A stretch of 64,000 nucleotides of DNA from Pleurodeles waltl (GCF_031143425.1 NC_090444.1:1308525324-1308589323); one strand, 5' to 3'. Numbered from the stretch's first letter, positions 23,325 through 35,601 are shown. Made by a program: numbers and translations. Notes: a model not told the origin generated them from the sequence alone.

Positions 23325-23692
23325 TAGTCACCATAAAACGATATTTAGGAATAAGGGTAAAACACAGACTTGAAGTGATTAATTACTTTCTAAATTAGGA
23401 TTTCAAAGTTGGGGCATAACACCCTTTATTTAGGTGCATGTCATTATTTTGTGAAAATGGTCGCCCTATGCCCGAGCATTTTCCTTTTCGCACCTCCTGT
23501 TGTTTTTCTGAAAAAAATGCTCCCCAACAAACTGATTCGGTTAATCACTTCATTTACATGGACAGACAGAAAGTCTCCCTCATTGGCTTATTTTAAATTC
23601 TTTACTAATTTAAAAGACGTGACTGGACTCTGCCAAATGTTGAGGATTATTTAGCTTCGGCATCCTTGATAAGACAATGGTTGGCTTTCCTA
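23325..23692 (+). mobile_element. L1-like ORF2 fragment (host of the L2 insertion)
   Basis: Translation gives IKRYLGIRVKHRLEVINYFL, then after a frame change MVALCPSIFLFAPPVVFLKK and LITSFTWTDRKSPSLAYFKF. These fit the part of L1/Tx1 ORF2 just after the RT, with the usual KM..LP..LFLF..LP pattern. The fragment ends with IRQWLAFL, where the L2-like element begins. It is broken and old. It may continue beyond 26445 but I could not show that. Confidence 0.6.
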
Positions 23693-26347
23693 AACATCGC
23701 CATCGCCATACCGGACGGCTACAAAATCACCAGAAGAGATCGAACCAACGGAATCGGCGGCGGAATAGCCATCGCTCACAAAGCTACCCTCAAAATCCAC
23801 ACCCACTCGGACGACACCCTCAGGACAGCCGAACACCTCCACTTCCAGATCCACACGGACCCCAACACGACCCTCAGAGGAACCCTCATTTACCGCCCTC
23901 CAGGACCAAGAGCCCCCTTCAGCGACACCATCGCCGACCTTGCAAGCACCCACGCCCTCGCCTCCCCGGATTACATCCTCCTGGGAGATCTGAACTACCA
24001 TCTGGAAAATGCCAACGACGTCAACACCGCATCACTGACCTCCAACCTCCTCAACCTTGGACTCCGCCAGCTAGTCAACACGCCCACCCACATCGCCAGA
24101 CACACCCATGACCCCCTCTTCACCTCAAGCAACCACATTTCCTTCAGCCACACCTCCGAACTCCACTGGACCGACCATCACTGCGTCCATTTCACCTATA
24201 AGAAAACCACAGAGCAACACCGCACCCAGCTACCTCCCCACCGCCGCTGGGGCAAAGTCACCCAAGACCAACTGACCAGCACCCTCATCAACAACCTTCC
24301 ACCCGACGCAACCGACCCGAGCACAGCCGCCATCAACCTCCATCAATGGATCCTCGACTGCGCCAACACCCTTGCCCCTCTCAAGAAACCCACCGCCATC
24401 CAAGGAAAGAAAAAACCAGCCTGGTTCACAGACGATCTAACCACCTCCAAAAGCATCTGCCAGAAGCTCAAAAAGAAATGGATCCAAGAACGCACACCCG
24501 ACAACCTCGCCGCCCTCAAAAACGCCAACCGCGAACACCACCAACGGATCCGCATCGCCAAACGCGCCCACTTCACCGAACGCATCAACAACAACGCCCA
24601 CGACTGCAAAGAACTCTTCGGCATCGTGAAGGAACTCTCCAATCCAAAAGCCAACTCCAACGACAACCCGCCCTCCCAGAAACTCTGCGACGACCTCTCC
24701 ACCTTCTTCCACCAGAAAATCGCTACCATCCACGACAGCTTCAACACCGGTCCACCGCCAGACCCCACCCCCGACGTCTCCTCCCGCGACTGCCGCCTCA
24801 CCGCCTGGACCCACGTGGACGAGGCAGAAACCATAACAACCATGAACACCATCCACTCAGGCTCCCCCACGGACCCCTGCCCACATCATGTTTTCAACTC
24901 AGCCAACGCCACCATCGCCCCCGAACTCCGCAAGATCATCAACCTCTCCTTCACTTCTGCCACCTTCCCGGACAGCTGGAAACACGCAGAAATCCAACCC
25001 CTCCTCAAAAAACCCAAGGCCGACCCCAACGATCTCAAAAACTTCTGTCCGATCTCTCTCCTCCCTTTTCCAGCGAAAGTCATCGAGAAGATCGTCAACA
25101 CTCAGCTCACCCACTTCCTCGAAGACAATTCCATCCTGGACCCCTCACAATCCGGATTCAGACGAAACCACAGCACTGAGACTGCTCTCCTCGCCGCCAC
25201 AGATGACATCAACCATCAAATGGACAACGGCGAAACCTCAGCCCTCATCCTCCTCGACCTATCAGCCGCCTTTGACACCGTCTGCCACCGCACCCTACTG
25301 ACCCGCCTCCAGGAAGCCGGCATCCAAGATAAAGCCCTCCACTGGATCTCATCCTTCCTCTCCGACAGAACGCAGAGAGTCCGTCTCTCCCCTTTCCGCT
25401 CCAAAGCCACCAACCTCATCTGCGGCGTCCCCCAAGGATCCTCCCTCAGCCCTACGTTGTTCAACGTCTACATGGCCCCCCTCGCTCAACTGGCCCGCCA
25501 ACATCATCTCAGCATCATCTCCTACGCCGACGACACCCAGCTCGTCCTCTCCCTGACCAAAGATCCGCTCACCGCCAAAACAAACCTCCATGAGGGACTA
25601 AAATCCATCGCCGATTGGATGAACAACAGTCGCCTGAAACTCAACTCCGACAAGACGGAAGTCCTCATCCTCGGGCGCACTCCCTCGGCCTGGAACGACT
25701 CATGGTGGCCCTCCGTCCTCGGACCCCCGCCCACCCCTGCCAGCCACGCAAGAAACCTCGGCTTCATCCTGGACTCCGACCTCACCATGTCCAAACAGGT
25801 CAGCGCCGTCTCCTCCTCCTGTTTCAACACCCTTCGAATGCTCCGCAGAATCTTCAAGTGGATTCCAACAGAAACCAGAAAGACGGTGACCCAAGCCCTC
25901 GTCAGCAGCAGACTTGACTACGGCAACGCACTCTACACAGGCATCCCAACCAAAGACATCAAACGACTCCAACGTATCCAAAATGCCTCCGCCCGACTGA
26001 TCCTCGACATACCCCGCCGAAGTCACATCTCCCCTCACCTAAAGGAACTCCACTGGCTCCCGGTAGACAAGAGGATCACCTTTAAACTCCTGACCCACGC
26101 TCACAAGGCACTTCACAACACCGGACCCTCCTACCTCAACACCAGACTTAACTTCTACACTCCAACACGTCAACTCCGATCCGCCAACCTCGCCCTCGTA
26201 CCCCGAATCCAGCGCAAGACATCCGGCGGCAGATCCTTCTCCTTCCTCGCCGCCAAGACCTGGAACTCTCTCCCCACATCTCTTTGCCAGACCCAGGACC
26301 TCCTCGCATTCAGAAGGCTCCTCAAGACCTGGCTCTTCGACCGCTAA
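23666..26347 (+). CDS. L2-like LINE endonuclease-reverse transcriptase, N-truncated
   Basis: An uninterrupted 893-codon frame. The first nine residues (MIRQWLAFL) come from the flanking L1 fragment; L2 sequence starts at about residue 10. Residues 10-190 are the back half of an APE endonuclease: GDLN at 107-110, a DPLF block and a TDHH motif (SDH-like). The front half with the catalytic Asn/Glu motifs is missing. RT covers roughly 420-710: RRNHSTETALLAATDD, DLSAAFDTV at 531-539, GVPQGSSLSPTLFNVYM and catalytic YADD at 620-623 (25523-25534). The C-terminus (760-893) has LHWLPVDKRITFKLL and the GGRSFSFLAAKTWNSLP block of L2/CR1 proteins. The lack of any stop implies recent insertion; without the endonuclease front it cannot move by itself. 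Confidence 0.85.
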   Translation: MIRQWLAFLNIAIAIPDGYKITRRDRTNGIGGGIAIAHKATLKIHTHSDDTLRTAEHLHFQIHTDPNTTLRGTLIYRPPGPRAPFSDTIADLASTHALASPDYILLGDLNYHLENANDVNTASLTSNLLNLGLRQLVNTPTHIARHTHDPLFTSSNHISFSHTSELHWTDHHCVHFTYKKTTEQHRTQLPPHRRWGKVTQDQLTSTLINNLPPDATDPSTAAINLHQWILDCANTLAPLKKPTAIQGKKKPAWFTDDLTTSKSICQKLKKKWIQERTPDNLAALKNANREHHQRIRIAKRAHFTERINNNAHDCKELFGIVKELSNPKANSNDNPPSQKLCDDLSTFFHQKIATIHDSFNTGPPPDPTPDVSSRDCRLTAWTHVDEAETITTMNTIHSGSPTDPCPHHVFNSANATIAPELRKIINLSFTSATFPDSWKHAEIQPLLKKPKADPNDLKNFCPISLLPFPAKVIEKIVNTQLTHFLEDNSILDPSQSGFRRNHSTETALLAATDDINHQMDNGETSALILLDLSAAFDTVCHRTLLTRLQEAGIQDKALHWISSFLSDRTQRVRLSPFRSKATNLICGVPQGSSLSPTLFNVYMAPLAQLARQHHLSIISYADDTQLVLSLTKDPLTAKTNLHEGLKSIADWMNNSRLKLNSDKTEVLILGRTPSAWNDSWWPSVLGPPPTPASHARNLGFILDSDLTMSKQVSAVSSSCFNTLRMLRRIFKWIPTETRKTVTQALVSSRLDYGNALYTGIPTKDIKRLQRIQNASARLILDIPRRSHISPHLKELHWLPVDKRITFKLLTHAHKALHNTGPSYLNTRLNFYTPTRQLRSANLALVPRIQRKTSGGRSFSFLAAKTWNSLPTSLCQTQDLLAFRRLLKTWLFDR

Positions 26348-26444
26348 ATCAGCAGCGCTCCCCCCCCCCCCCCCAGCGCCTCGAAACCCTGACGGGTACA
26401 TAGCGCGCTTTATAAATGCTATGATTGATTGATTGATTGATTGA
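23693..26444 (+). mobile_element. L2-like LINE, 5'-truncated, young-looking
   Basis: The element begins inside the endonuclease domain and runs through RT and C-terminal domains to a short 3' untranslated region, with a 15-C run (26360-26374), and ends in a (TGAT)n tail at 26422-26444. Short tandem 3' tails of this type are typical of L2/CR1-group LINEs. Sequence is C-rich and CpG-containing, unlike the AT-rich flanks. No clear target duplication is seen, which is usual for this group. It lies within an older L1-like fragment. Confidence 0.9.
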
Positions 26445-29340
26445 ATTACCACCTCTTGCAGGTCATTTGGTTTCACCCCTAAATTTAAAAATACCCACCA
26501 TCTTAGACAGATTATATTTTTTAATACCAAAGGCTCTTCTGTCAGAAATATGAACAATGGCTTCAGAGACTCGCCCTGAGAAGGAATTAAACTGTGTTCC
26601 ATAATGCAGGTATCTTCATTTTCTGTGTACAATTGGTAATTACAAGTTAACATGCAAAACTAAAACAAAGTTTACAAACGCTCTGAAGTTATGGGGCTTA
26701 AGTTAATCTTATATCATTCATGAGGAGTTAGGCTGCCCTTTACAGTGGTAACATCTCTTTTTAGCTTTGTTTAATGACACTAATTCCGCCGTATGATCTG
26801 ACTTTCTAGCGGCATGGCAATAAGGGTCATTATTGCTTGCAACCATGAGCAGTTGAGGACTGCTAAATTCAGGATCGTGAAAAATCCATGCAATGTGGGT
26901 GCAGGACACTCACGTGGACTTTACAGAAGCACAACTGGATCAAATGAATTCTGAAATGCACCAGCGCCTAAATAAATTATCAAACAAATAATCCAAACAA
27001 ACTGCACAACGCCCGACAGCATTAAGCAGCAGGATATATGTTGAATGGTCGTTATTAGACTTGGATATTTAATGTGTTTTGAGTTTTAAGATGATCCAAA
27101 TTTGTGGGCATGATACTCTACTGACCCATGTAGAACTTTGCTGGGATGCCTCACAGAGTCAGTTCCTTGCTCTTGAGCCAATATGTAGCTTTTGCTGGGT
27201 CATCAATTGTGAGGCTAATACTTGCACACAAATTGTATTCCAAGCGGTCCCTGCAATCAAGGGCGGTCATGTATATTAAAGCTACATGTTATAACGGCAG
27301 GGGCCATGAGTGTAAGTTCCTGTCCGGGGGTGGAGAGGGATAGGCTATCTTAATAAACAATACGGCAGACAGATACATAATCACATTTCCTTTTACCACA
27401 ATTATAATTAATGTTTAATCTATTTATTTTTGGGGTGTGATATATTAACATATTCGCTACTTTTCCAGTAACTAAAAAAGAAAACAAAAAGAAGCAGTAC
27501 AGCAAGTTTGCTCCAAAAGAAACTTGCAAGACTCACTGGCAGACAGGTAATGTATAGACCGTATTGCGGAAAAGTTCAGCAGGACCTCTCCCTTCAAAAC
27601 TGCTATATGTACATAACCAATGTCAGGTTACTTCGGTTTCAAATTGATACAAACTGTTGTATGTTTTGCAAAAGTTGGGTCTTTTACTGCAGATAAATTC
27701 GATCAGGTTCAATGCCCACAGGTGGAACGATCTGGAGCAGCATGGACGAAATTAGCTACTGGGAAGTTTCAGGAGTCCTTGCCAGCGCTGGAGTTGAAGG
27801 AGGATGGAGATCCCATCACCATGTTAGAAGAGACTATGCTAACTTCGTCCATGTACACAGATCATAGTTGAGGACCGCCCCCATTCTCAATTTGTAGGTT
27901 TTTTGACACGAGTTACAGAAGCACAGATGGGAGTGTTAAGAATCTCTCATCTTACTTTCCTCTCTACTACCATGCGCAGGACACATAGGGATAAGCTTTT
28001 TTTATTGGAGATTGTATTCATACAATCCATAACAAACACTACAAAGAATATTATTTTAGTGAAAACGCAGTGATCACTACAGAAGTAGAGAAGGACGAAA
28101 AAAGAAAAATATACAAGAACGTTCTTAAATAAACATACATGTGGGCAGGATGGACTGCAGACAAAGACAGTTTATTCAATATGAGGAGAAGAGGGCAATT
28201 CAATCACAGAAGCTCTTTTCAGATTGATGGCTTCTAGCACCTTTTTGTTAAAGGTAGCCTGCTTCATACATTATCTGTCGAGTCCCACAGTCCATCATGA
28301 GCTTACAAAAAAAGGGTTCTAAAAGAAGCCATTGTTTTATAATTCCAAAATTCTCATGCGGCAATAAATGAAGTACTAATGGGATCTCCTTTACTGGTAT
28401 TGAAGCAATATCACGTTGGGTTCTTGGGTACTCATAAGATTGATTTTGGATATGGTTTTACAAGTAGCATCCTAGGAATAACATAAATCAGGGCAAAAGC
28501 TAAATATGTGGGACATGCTAGCATTGTCCTGTAAGCAACACTAAAGGGAGTTGATACTTTATCCCACCACGTTTGATTATTAATGCAGGGGCTTATTTGA
28601 GAGACTGTCAATCTGTATATATGTATCTTAAAATGGTCTCAGCACTGTAAAAAAACACCTCAACTATTGTCTGTGCAAAGTACATCTCACTTTAAGAATG
28701 GACACCAGACATCCTCTAGCTAGGAGTAAGTCAATGCCTTCGATAAGTATTACTAGAAGAACGTTTTAATAGTGTGCAATATGTCACCCTCTAATTGCAA
28801 CTTCATTTCATATAACTGGGCATGGGCATTTACATGGCCTTTGAAGTCTCACTCTCAACTTGGATGCATTTATGAGTTGGTGCTGTGGCCAGAAGCTCCT
28901 GGAAATTGTGACCGACTATTTTGACTTTGGTTATGCTATCTAGACGTGCCACCACCTATGTCCCACTGAACAGAAGCAGGTTCCTTTCCTGGGCCATTTC
29001 GTTGCTTCTTAGTGACTAATTCAGGCACTTTCTTTTTCTTGACTTGAGTCTTCAGGTGTGAATCCAAATGGTGGGGTGCTCAAAGTCAGAACACTTTTCT
29101 ATGCAGTAATCCTACCTCCTTTCACAATCAGTTTGGTCACTCCTTTTCTCCTCCGATTATCAGTCTCTGCCCTTTCAGTTTTCCTTCTTTCTTGGACTTG
29201 AGTTGTGGTATCTGTAGGCATATGCCAAGGTTATCTCTGCCAGAGAGATAACAAGTCCTTCAGCCTGGTGAATAGCCTCACAAAACCAGTGCTCTCACCT
29301 GATCAGATCGTAGCCTCTAGCGCACACTGTGACTAATTAT
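26445..29340. other. No recognised gene
   Basis: Intergenic-looking sequence. A plus-strand frame at 27620-27871 follows a fair splice-acceptor-like tract (gtcttttactgcag, about 27680-27693) but encodes nothing I know. At 27990-28005 the minus strand reads ccaataaaaaaagc, which may be the polyadenylated 3' end of an old retroposon. Confidence 0.3.
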
Positions 29341-29965
29341 CAGACTACTTGTCGAATAAGATTGAGGACATTTACTTGTGGTTTCCCCCGGTCAACCTTG
29401 CGGCAAGGTCTGAGGCAGGGATGCTGGTAGTGGACGATGCTTTGGCGGCCTTGCTTAGCTTGCTTTCCCCATTATGCCTGCCTGGCTTTCGTACTCCTTG
29501 GCAGCCAAGTGAAATCTGTCTCTCCTGGTGAGCCACTCAAAACGGACATTTTTATTAAAATCCAGGACCTGCTTCTACCTTTCATCTTAGAAGTGGTCAA
29601 TCTTTCTCTGCCCACCACCTCTGTACCTGGCCCATGAAAGCATGCTAGATTAATACCGCTTCTTAAGAAACCATCTTTAGATGCCTCCAAGCCTGAAAAC
29701 GTCCATCCCATTTTCCTCCTACCCTTTCTTGCAAAGGTTGTGGAGCGTTACGTCAATGGAAACCTAACCTGCTTTCCAGAGGATAACTGCATCTTGTACA
29801 CATCTCAAAATGCCTTCTAACCTGCACATAGCATAGAATCTGCACTCCTTGCTGTCTCTGAGCACCTTCATATCGCTTTGGATGAAGGCAGACCCACAGC
29901 TTTGATCCTGCTTGACATATGCGCCTTGTCTGACATGGTTCTCATCAATTCTTACTCGCAAATAA
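29341..29965 (+). mobile_element. L2-like LINE fragment, degraded
   Basis: Frames in this stretch give SNKIEDIYLWFPPVN, then FILEVVNLSLPTTSVPGP, LIPLLKKPSLDASKPENVHP, IFLLPFLAKVVERYVNGNL and ALILLDICALSD (in place of the LDLSAAFD block). This is the linker plus the N-terminal RT of L2/CR1 LINEs. It ends before the catalytic box. Stops and at least one frame change are present. It is clearly older and more diverged than the copy at 23693. Confidence 0.7.
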
Positions 29966-30967
29966 AATATAAATTACCGAGTCTTGTAGGAGGACTACAG
30001 TGTGGACTTATACCCAATGCCCAGTCAGACCCATAGGACATCACAATTTTGCGTTTTGCAAAAAGGAAAATCACAAAATCAGCAATTTGTGTACACATCC
30101 TGCAGTATTTTACAAATGTGCTACCAAAAATGGCCCTTTTTGTAAAAAAATTAGGCTAATCCTTTTATTGGCTCTGCACTGCCGCTGACCCCAATAAAAG
30201 GAGAACAGGCAAAAAGCCAGCTGATAGCAGGGGTGTTAAGCTCCTCTGCCATCTACCTGTTAACAGCCTCCAAATACACAGGGTCCTCCTCTTATGCTGG
30301 CAGGCAATGGCCCGGCTCCTTGCAATTCCCCCGGTCTCCCCAGACTCCCTGCCTACCCACTGCCATGTGAATTGGGGGACACACCTCCCAGTGCCTCCAA
30401 TACCCCACTACCCTCCACTGCCTATTGACTCCTGTACACCTCCCTCCACCTCATGTGCCTCCTCACCACCATACATTGTGTGCCCGAAACCCTCCAATCT
30501 ACCCTGCCTCCAACACCAGGCACCCTCACCCGCACCCTGAGTCTCAGATGCCACTGGGCCACCTGCTTCCCCGTGCTACTTTGGAATGGGAGTTGTCAGA
30601 TGCTAGCTACAGCAGAGTTTCAAAACTTAAATCTGCATTCTCTGACACCAGACACCTTCCTATTTCGGGACACCGTGCTCCTCAACACTTTGCCAGGCTA
30701 CAGATTGATACCTGGCAGAGTCTCCAGAAGTGACAGACAACATAAGGAGCGGTACTTTTTGTGACAGGCACATTTTCTGCCTACTGCAGATTTACCACAA
30801 ATTTTGGGGTTTGGGACCGCAAATATTCCTTTTTTACCACAACATTCGCTATCCCCTAAAATACTGATGTATATGGGGTCTCCAATATAGCCTGGGTTGA
30901 TGTGGATGCTTTTACCTTCAGGGTCACACTGTCACCCCACTTTGAAGCAAATTCAATGTCAAGACAC
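29966..30967. other. No recognised gene; pyrimidine-rich patch
   Basis: From about 30310 to 30560 the plus strand is strongly C/T-rich (ccc/cct runs). Overlapping frames in two phases reflect this composition and are not treated as genes. Confidence 0.35.
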
Positions 30968-30970
30968 TCT

Positions 30971-31160
30971 GGGGGTTATTCTAACTTTGGAGGAGGTGTT
31001 AATCCGTCCCAAAAGTGACGGAAAAGTGACGGATTTACCACCAGCCGTATTACGAGTCCATTATATCCTATGGAACTCGTAATACGGCTGGTGGTATATC
31101 CGTCACTTTACCGTCACTTTTGGGACGGATTAACACTCCTCCAAAGTTAGAATAACCCCC
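30971..31160. mobile_element. 190-bp palindromic Harbinger-like MITE (copy 1)
   Basis: The whole element is an inverted repeat: 24 terminal bases (gggggttattctaacttt...) match the complement of the other end exactly, and the arms continue to a centre near 31060. TCT flanks both sides (30968-30970, 31161-31163), a 3-bp duplication. A sister copy is at 48893-49072. Confidence 0.85.
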
Positions 31161-31163
31161 TCT

Positions 31164-32798
31164 GTGCTCATGTCTAAAAGCCAGCCGGCTCTGTGCTCAT
31201 GTCTAAAACCCAGCCGGTCTGTATAAGCAATCTGCTTCCCATGAGCCAAGTTCCAGCTTGAGAGTGATGATATACAATCTCCACACCCTTTTCCAAAGAA
31301 AGGTAAGTTGGAGTTTCTTGCAAACCTGCCAGAACAAAGAGGTAGCCAGACTCATCGTTTGTAGTATATCTGGTTTTACTTTTGCTTCGTTTCATGCCTA
31401 GAATTATTGCACTGATCAATGATATAATATCGATGGTAACAATATTGATGTACAAAAATAAATGTTCTCAAAAATATAACCTCCCTGAACTAAATAAAAA
31501 CACAAATACTGATAACCAAAATATCGCCATTAAAAATCTCTATTTTTAGTTATATTGAGAACACAAATAGGGGAAACAAAAATATTGTCACCTTTAAATA
31601 AATACACATACAACTTGTCAAATATATAGCATAACGCATTATCGACAACATTAATATCACAAAAATAATGGCATCTGATTACAAAACAATATAATAGTTT
31701 TTATGTTAACCAAAAAAACAAATATAAACTCAACATATATATTCTAGCACCAATTAGTGTTCATCGTAAAAGGCAATAACTGGAGAAAAAAATCAAAACT
31801 AACTAATATTCACAATTGAAAAGCAAGTTAACCTTTAAACTTTATAACCAATTAAACTAACAATATGAAAGGGACAGAAAAGGTGATCACTTACTACACC
31901 AAAAACTACGAAAACTGCAAAACGACAATACTCTGCTGGATTTGTCACAACATATCAAAAAACAGCAGTGGAAGAATACATACAATCACCTAAAACAAAA
32001 TAAGTAGTACATTTACTTAAACTTAAAACTAACTGAATTAAAAATGTTAAATTATAAATAACTAACCAAATACTATTTTTATGACATAAACTTTAGAAAC
32101 TACTGAAAAATTACTACACCATCAACAAATTACAAACCTCCAGCAATCAAATACCTGGAAAAAGGCACATAAAAAGTAAGTAAATTAAAAACAGTTCTAA
32201 ATATCAAGTCAACCTTAAACGCTAAGAGTAAATTCCCCAGCCCATGTTTAAAAATAAAACTAAAACAACTTTTTTTCCTCAACTGAAAAGAAGCCACCTG
32301 ATCCAGATTATAACACCAACGGAAAACAGAGAAAAAGGACTGCAATTACCATCAAGAAAACATATGCAAGTATAAAATAGAAAACAATACCCATAAGTTT
32401 GTATGTACACTATAAAAGTAAAGTAGGTAAAATTATTATTATTTAATTAGATATATGATTAAACTATTTTCAGACATAATGACAGAAAGAACGAGATACG
32501 TCAGAGAAAGGGAAACAATTACTCTCTCACACAGGCTAGTAGCACAAACTAAAAAAGCCACTAGTGATACTCCTTCTGCCCCAAGAAAACACCGAGATGT
32601 CCACATTCCCAAACACTTAACCACCACAAATAATAAAAAAAGAATTACACCTACATTACAACTTTAACAATGAGAAACTCATTATTATATTTGCTCTAGC
32701 AGATAACTTATTAAAACTAAGCCAATGTCAACTCAGAATCAATAGCAAAAGCGTTATTCTAAAAATACTAACCAATGTGCACATCAGTATAATTAAAA
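31164..32798. other. AT-rich tract, no gene
   Basis: Mostly A/T-rich with long A-rich runs from about 31440. No motifs. It is continuous in character with 35634-37400 on the other side of the L1 insertion. Confidence 0.4.
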
Positions 32799-33149
32799 TA
32801 ATTTTACCTGGGGGACGTGGCCGGCAAGACGGTTGCTCGGATGCACTAGTAGAGTGCTGGCGGCCTCGTGTCCAAGATCCTGCATCATCCTGCCTTCCCG
32901 AGGTTCTGCAGACCCCTCAAACTAGCCACAGGGGTTTGGTGGAAGGGGTGCGGCACAAGAGGTGGGGATCGTGCTGGAGTCGGGCCGTGCTGCTGGGCCC
33001 TGTGGGGATCACCTGACCTCAACATGGTGGCCGCCGTGTCGGTCGGCCAATAGCCCGGTGCTGGAGGAGTCGCAGAGCGCTGCCCTGCGGTCTTGGAGGT
33101 GGGGGACCACCCCGCCGGTGGCAATCTAGCCTGCATCAGTTAGTCTGAG

Positions 33150-34860
33150 CGGGGTGCAGACCCCCCCTATCCCCGCTCTAGCCATGAAACCCCTAGCTAT
33201 ACAGCTGCGAACACGCCTGCGGAATTGGGGCATACAGGTTGGGGCAACGACACACACTATATCACTGTATGCTGATGATACCCTGGTGTATGTTACAGAC
33301 CCGGAGAGCTCAGTCCCTCTCTTATTGACGCTGATGGATGATTTTGGCAGGGTATCGGGACTCCGAATAAACCGACGGAAGACGATAGTGTGCCCTATGC
33401 GGGGTGTCGGCAGTGGCTGCATCCGAGTTGCCACGGATGGATCTGGAGTGGGAGACGGAGTTGTTTTAGTATCTGGGCATGCGGGTGACACACTCCCCCC
33501 CAACTACAATATGCCTTAAATACGGGCTATGTGATAAATGGCCTCCGTGCCTCGGTCAGTTATGGGCAGAGTTGCACTCTGCAAGATGATTCTCCTCCCG
33601 AGATGCCTGTACATGTTACAGAACTCGTTATGTGAAATGCCATAACTTATTTTTCGGCAGCTCGATAAGTTGCTTCTGTCTCTGGTGTCTGTCACGTTTA
33701 CCGTGCTTGTTGATGAGTGGATCTAGGTTGCCACCGGGGATCCCCTTCCTGGTTGCGTAGGTGTCGCAGGTGTGGCAGCAGGCTGTTGTGAAGGTGTTGC
33801 GTAAAGCGCTATATGCGCGCTTGCTTCGGCTGTGGTGGCTGCGCCCCTTCGCCAATGCTGCAGCAACAATGGACTTCGGGAAGTGGCGAGACGGCGGTTG
33901 TGCTGGTGATCTCTACCAAAATAATATGTTTATTACTTGGCAAAAAGCAAAGTCCCTTTTTGGAGTTGACCAAGGTCAGTTTCTGCAATACGCAAGCCTC
34001 TCGCAGATGGCATGTGAGGTTTGGACCTCTTTTCCTACTGAACCGACTGAATCCCGCCTTGCAGCGACCCTCATTGACCCTGGTCCTGTGCGCAGTCTAA
34101 TTTTCCGGCTCTACAGGGCTTTAAAACAAGACAGACAGATAAGCCTAACGGGCTAGAGATAGTTGGGATGCTGATCTGGATGGTCCGCATACGGTTGGTG
34201 AATGGTCTAGAACATTGGTTCCCAACCTGTGGTCCGGGGACCCCTGGGGGTCCGGAAAGCCTCCTCAAGGGGTCCGCGACTGCTTAGACAATTAAATATT
34301 ATAGACAGATTAGGTCCTCAACTTTCAGTAATGACTCAGTAGGAGTCCCCGGTTTCCAATAATGATTCAGTGGGGGTCCCCAAGTTCCAGGAATTATAAA
34401 GTGTGGGGTCCACACAAGTCACAAGGGTGAGAACCACTGGTCTAGAACTTGTTCCTTAGTACGGGATGCCACTAGTAATACGAGATTTAAACTGATACAC
34501 TTTTATTACATCCACCGGGCTTACTTGACACCGCACCGCCTCCATAGAATATTTCCAACACGCCCAGATAGGTGTGCTCGCTGTGGTGGAGCTTCGGCTA
34601 ATTTTGACCATATGACATGGGTATGCAGCGTGATTCAACCCTTTTGGCTCCAAATAGTGCGGACACTGAGAAAAGTGTCAGCGATTAACGTAGGGGTGAC
34701 TAGGAAACACTGCCTACTGGGTTTAATTCCTCGCCCCAAAAAAGGTTGTAAAATGACTTACAGATTTGCACAATTGGGGCTCATCCTCGTCAAGCTGCGC
34801 ACTGCGATACACTGGGCGAGCCCATCCCCCCCCCCTACATGATGCTTGGTTGGTGGATCT
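33150..34860 (+). pseudogene. L1/Tx1-like ORF2, RT palm to C-terminus
   Basis: The first piece reads LAMKPLAIQLRTRLRNWGIQ and HTISLYADDTLVYVTDPESS with YADD at 33268-33279. Then frameshifted pieces give LYQNNMFITWQKAKSLFGVD and QFLQYASLSQMACEVWTSFP. After a hAT insertion (34213-34439) it continues with TPHRLHRIFPTRPDRCARCG and ASANFDHMTWVCSVIQPFW, the conserved C-terminal C..C..H..C region of L1 ORF2. Many stops; not functional. Confidence 0.8.
34213..34439. mobile_element. 227-bp hAT-type (Charlie-like) MITE
   Basis: Ends are inverted repeats (cattggttcccaacctgtgg; complement of right end cagtggttctcacccttgtg). A perfect 8-bp duplication gtctagaa flanks it at 34205-34212 and 34440-34447, diagnostic of hAT transposons. 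It interrupts the L1 ORF2 reading frame. Confidence 0.9.
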
Positions 34861-35595
34861 CATTGAGTGGACGACTGTGGAGGAGTGTCAGCATTGAAAA
34901 GTACATATGGATGGGCATGCTGAGCTGGACCTGGAGAGATATGATTGATACCCTATTGGGGGACTCTGTGGAGATTGCAGGGGACTACTCGGAAGGGGCT
35001 TCTATTTGCTGAGACTGGATGATGCCATTCAAGGCTTGCAACGTGTGAGTAGACTGTTTGAATGTTCAGCGATAATTGGGGATGGGGTCCTCCCCCCACT
35101 GCCCGCACCCCTCTTCCCCCTTCCGCCAAGTGACTATCACTGGGGAGTGGATGACCGTCTCTTCTTCTGCCTGCATGGTAGAGTCTGTCTGCGGGGTGCG
35201 GAGGTGTTGATGGTTCCCCCATGGTATGTTCTGTTCGCGGGGCGGGTCCAGCTCATGTCTACAGTTTCCCTCCTGACTCGGATGTACTACGTTAGCTCAA
35301 TTACAGTATTGCACGCTGGTTTGTCTGAAATGTGCTCCACATTATTGCGCATATGGTACATGAGATATATCGCTCCGTGGCCCATGTATTGCTTGTCTAG
35401 CGGCAATTGTTCTCGCAGCTGCATTGGTTAGTTCGATCTATTGCTTTATGTATGGGTTGCACTTCTGTATCACCGGAGACTCTGCTGAAATTGTGATGCA
35501 GACCTCAGGATTGCTGATTTGGAAAATAAAGCTGTGGTGCTGCTGTGTATCCTATGAACAGTGCAGTTTTATGTGTTGTTATTCTATAAGTCATA

Positions 35596-35601
35596 AATAA
35601 A
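35596..35601 (+). terminator. L1 polyadenylation signal
   Basis: AATAAA followed 6 bases later by an A-run, then the right target duplication; the 3' end of the L1 at 32810. Confidence 0.7.

Noticed and set aside
24343..26038. Several long frames antisense or shifted within the L2-like copy
   Set aside because: Shadows of the C-rich, uninterrupted L2 reading frame.
23693..26444. Target-site duplication for the L2-like insertion
   Set aside because: Flanks were compared and no convincing repeat was found; L2/CR1 elements often lack one.
27620..27871. Plus-strand frame after a splice-acceptor-like tract
   Set aside because: No protein recognised and no matching upstream exon; could be chance.
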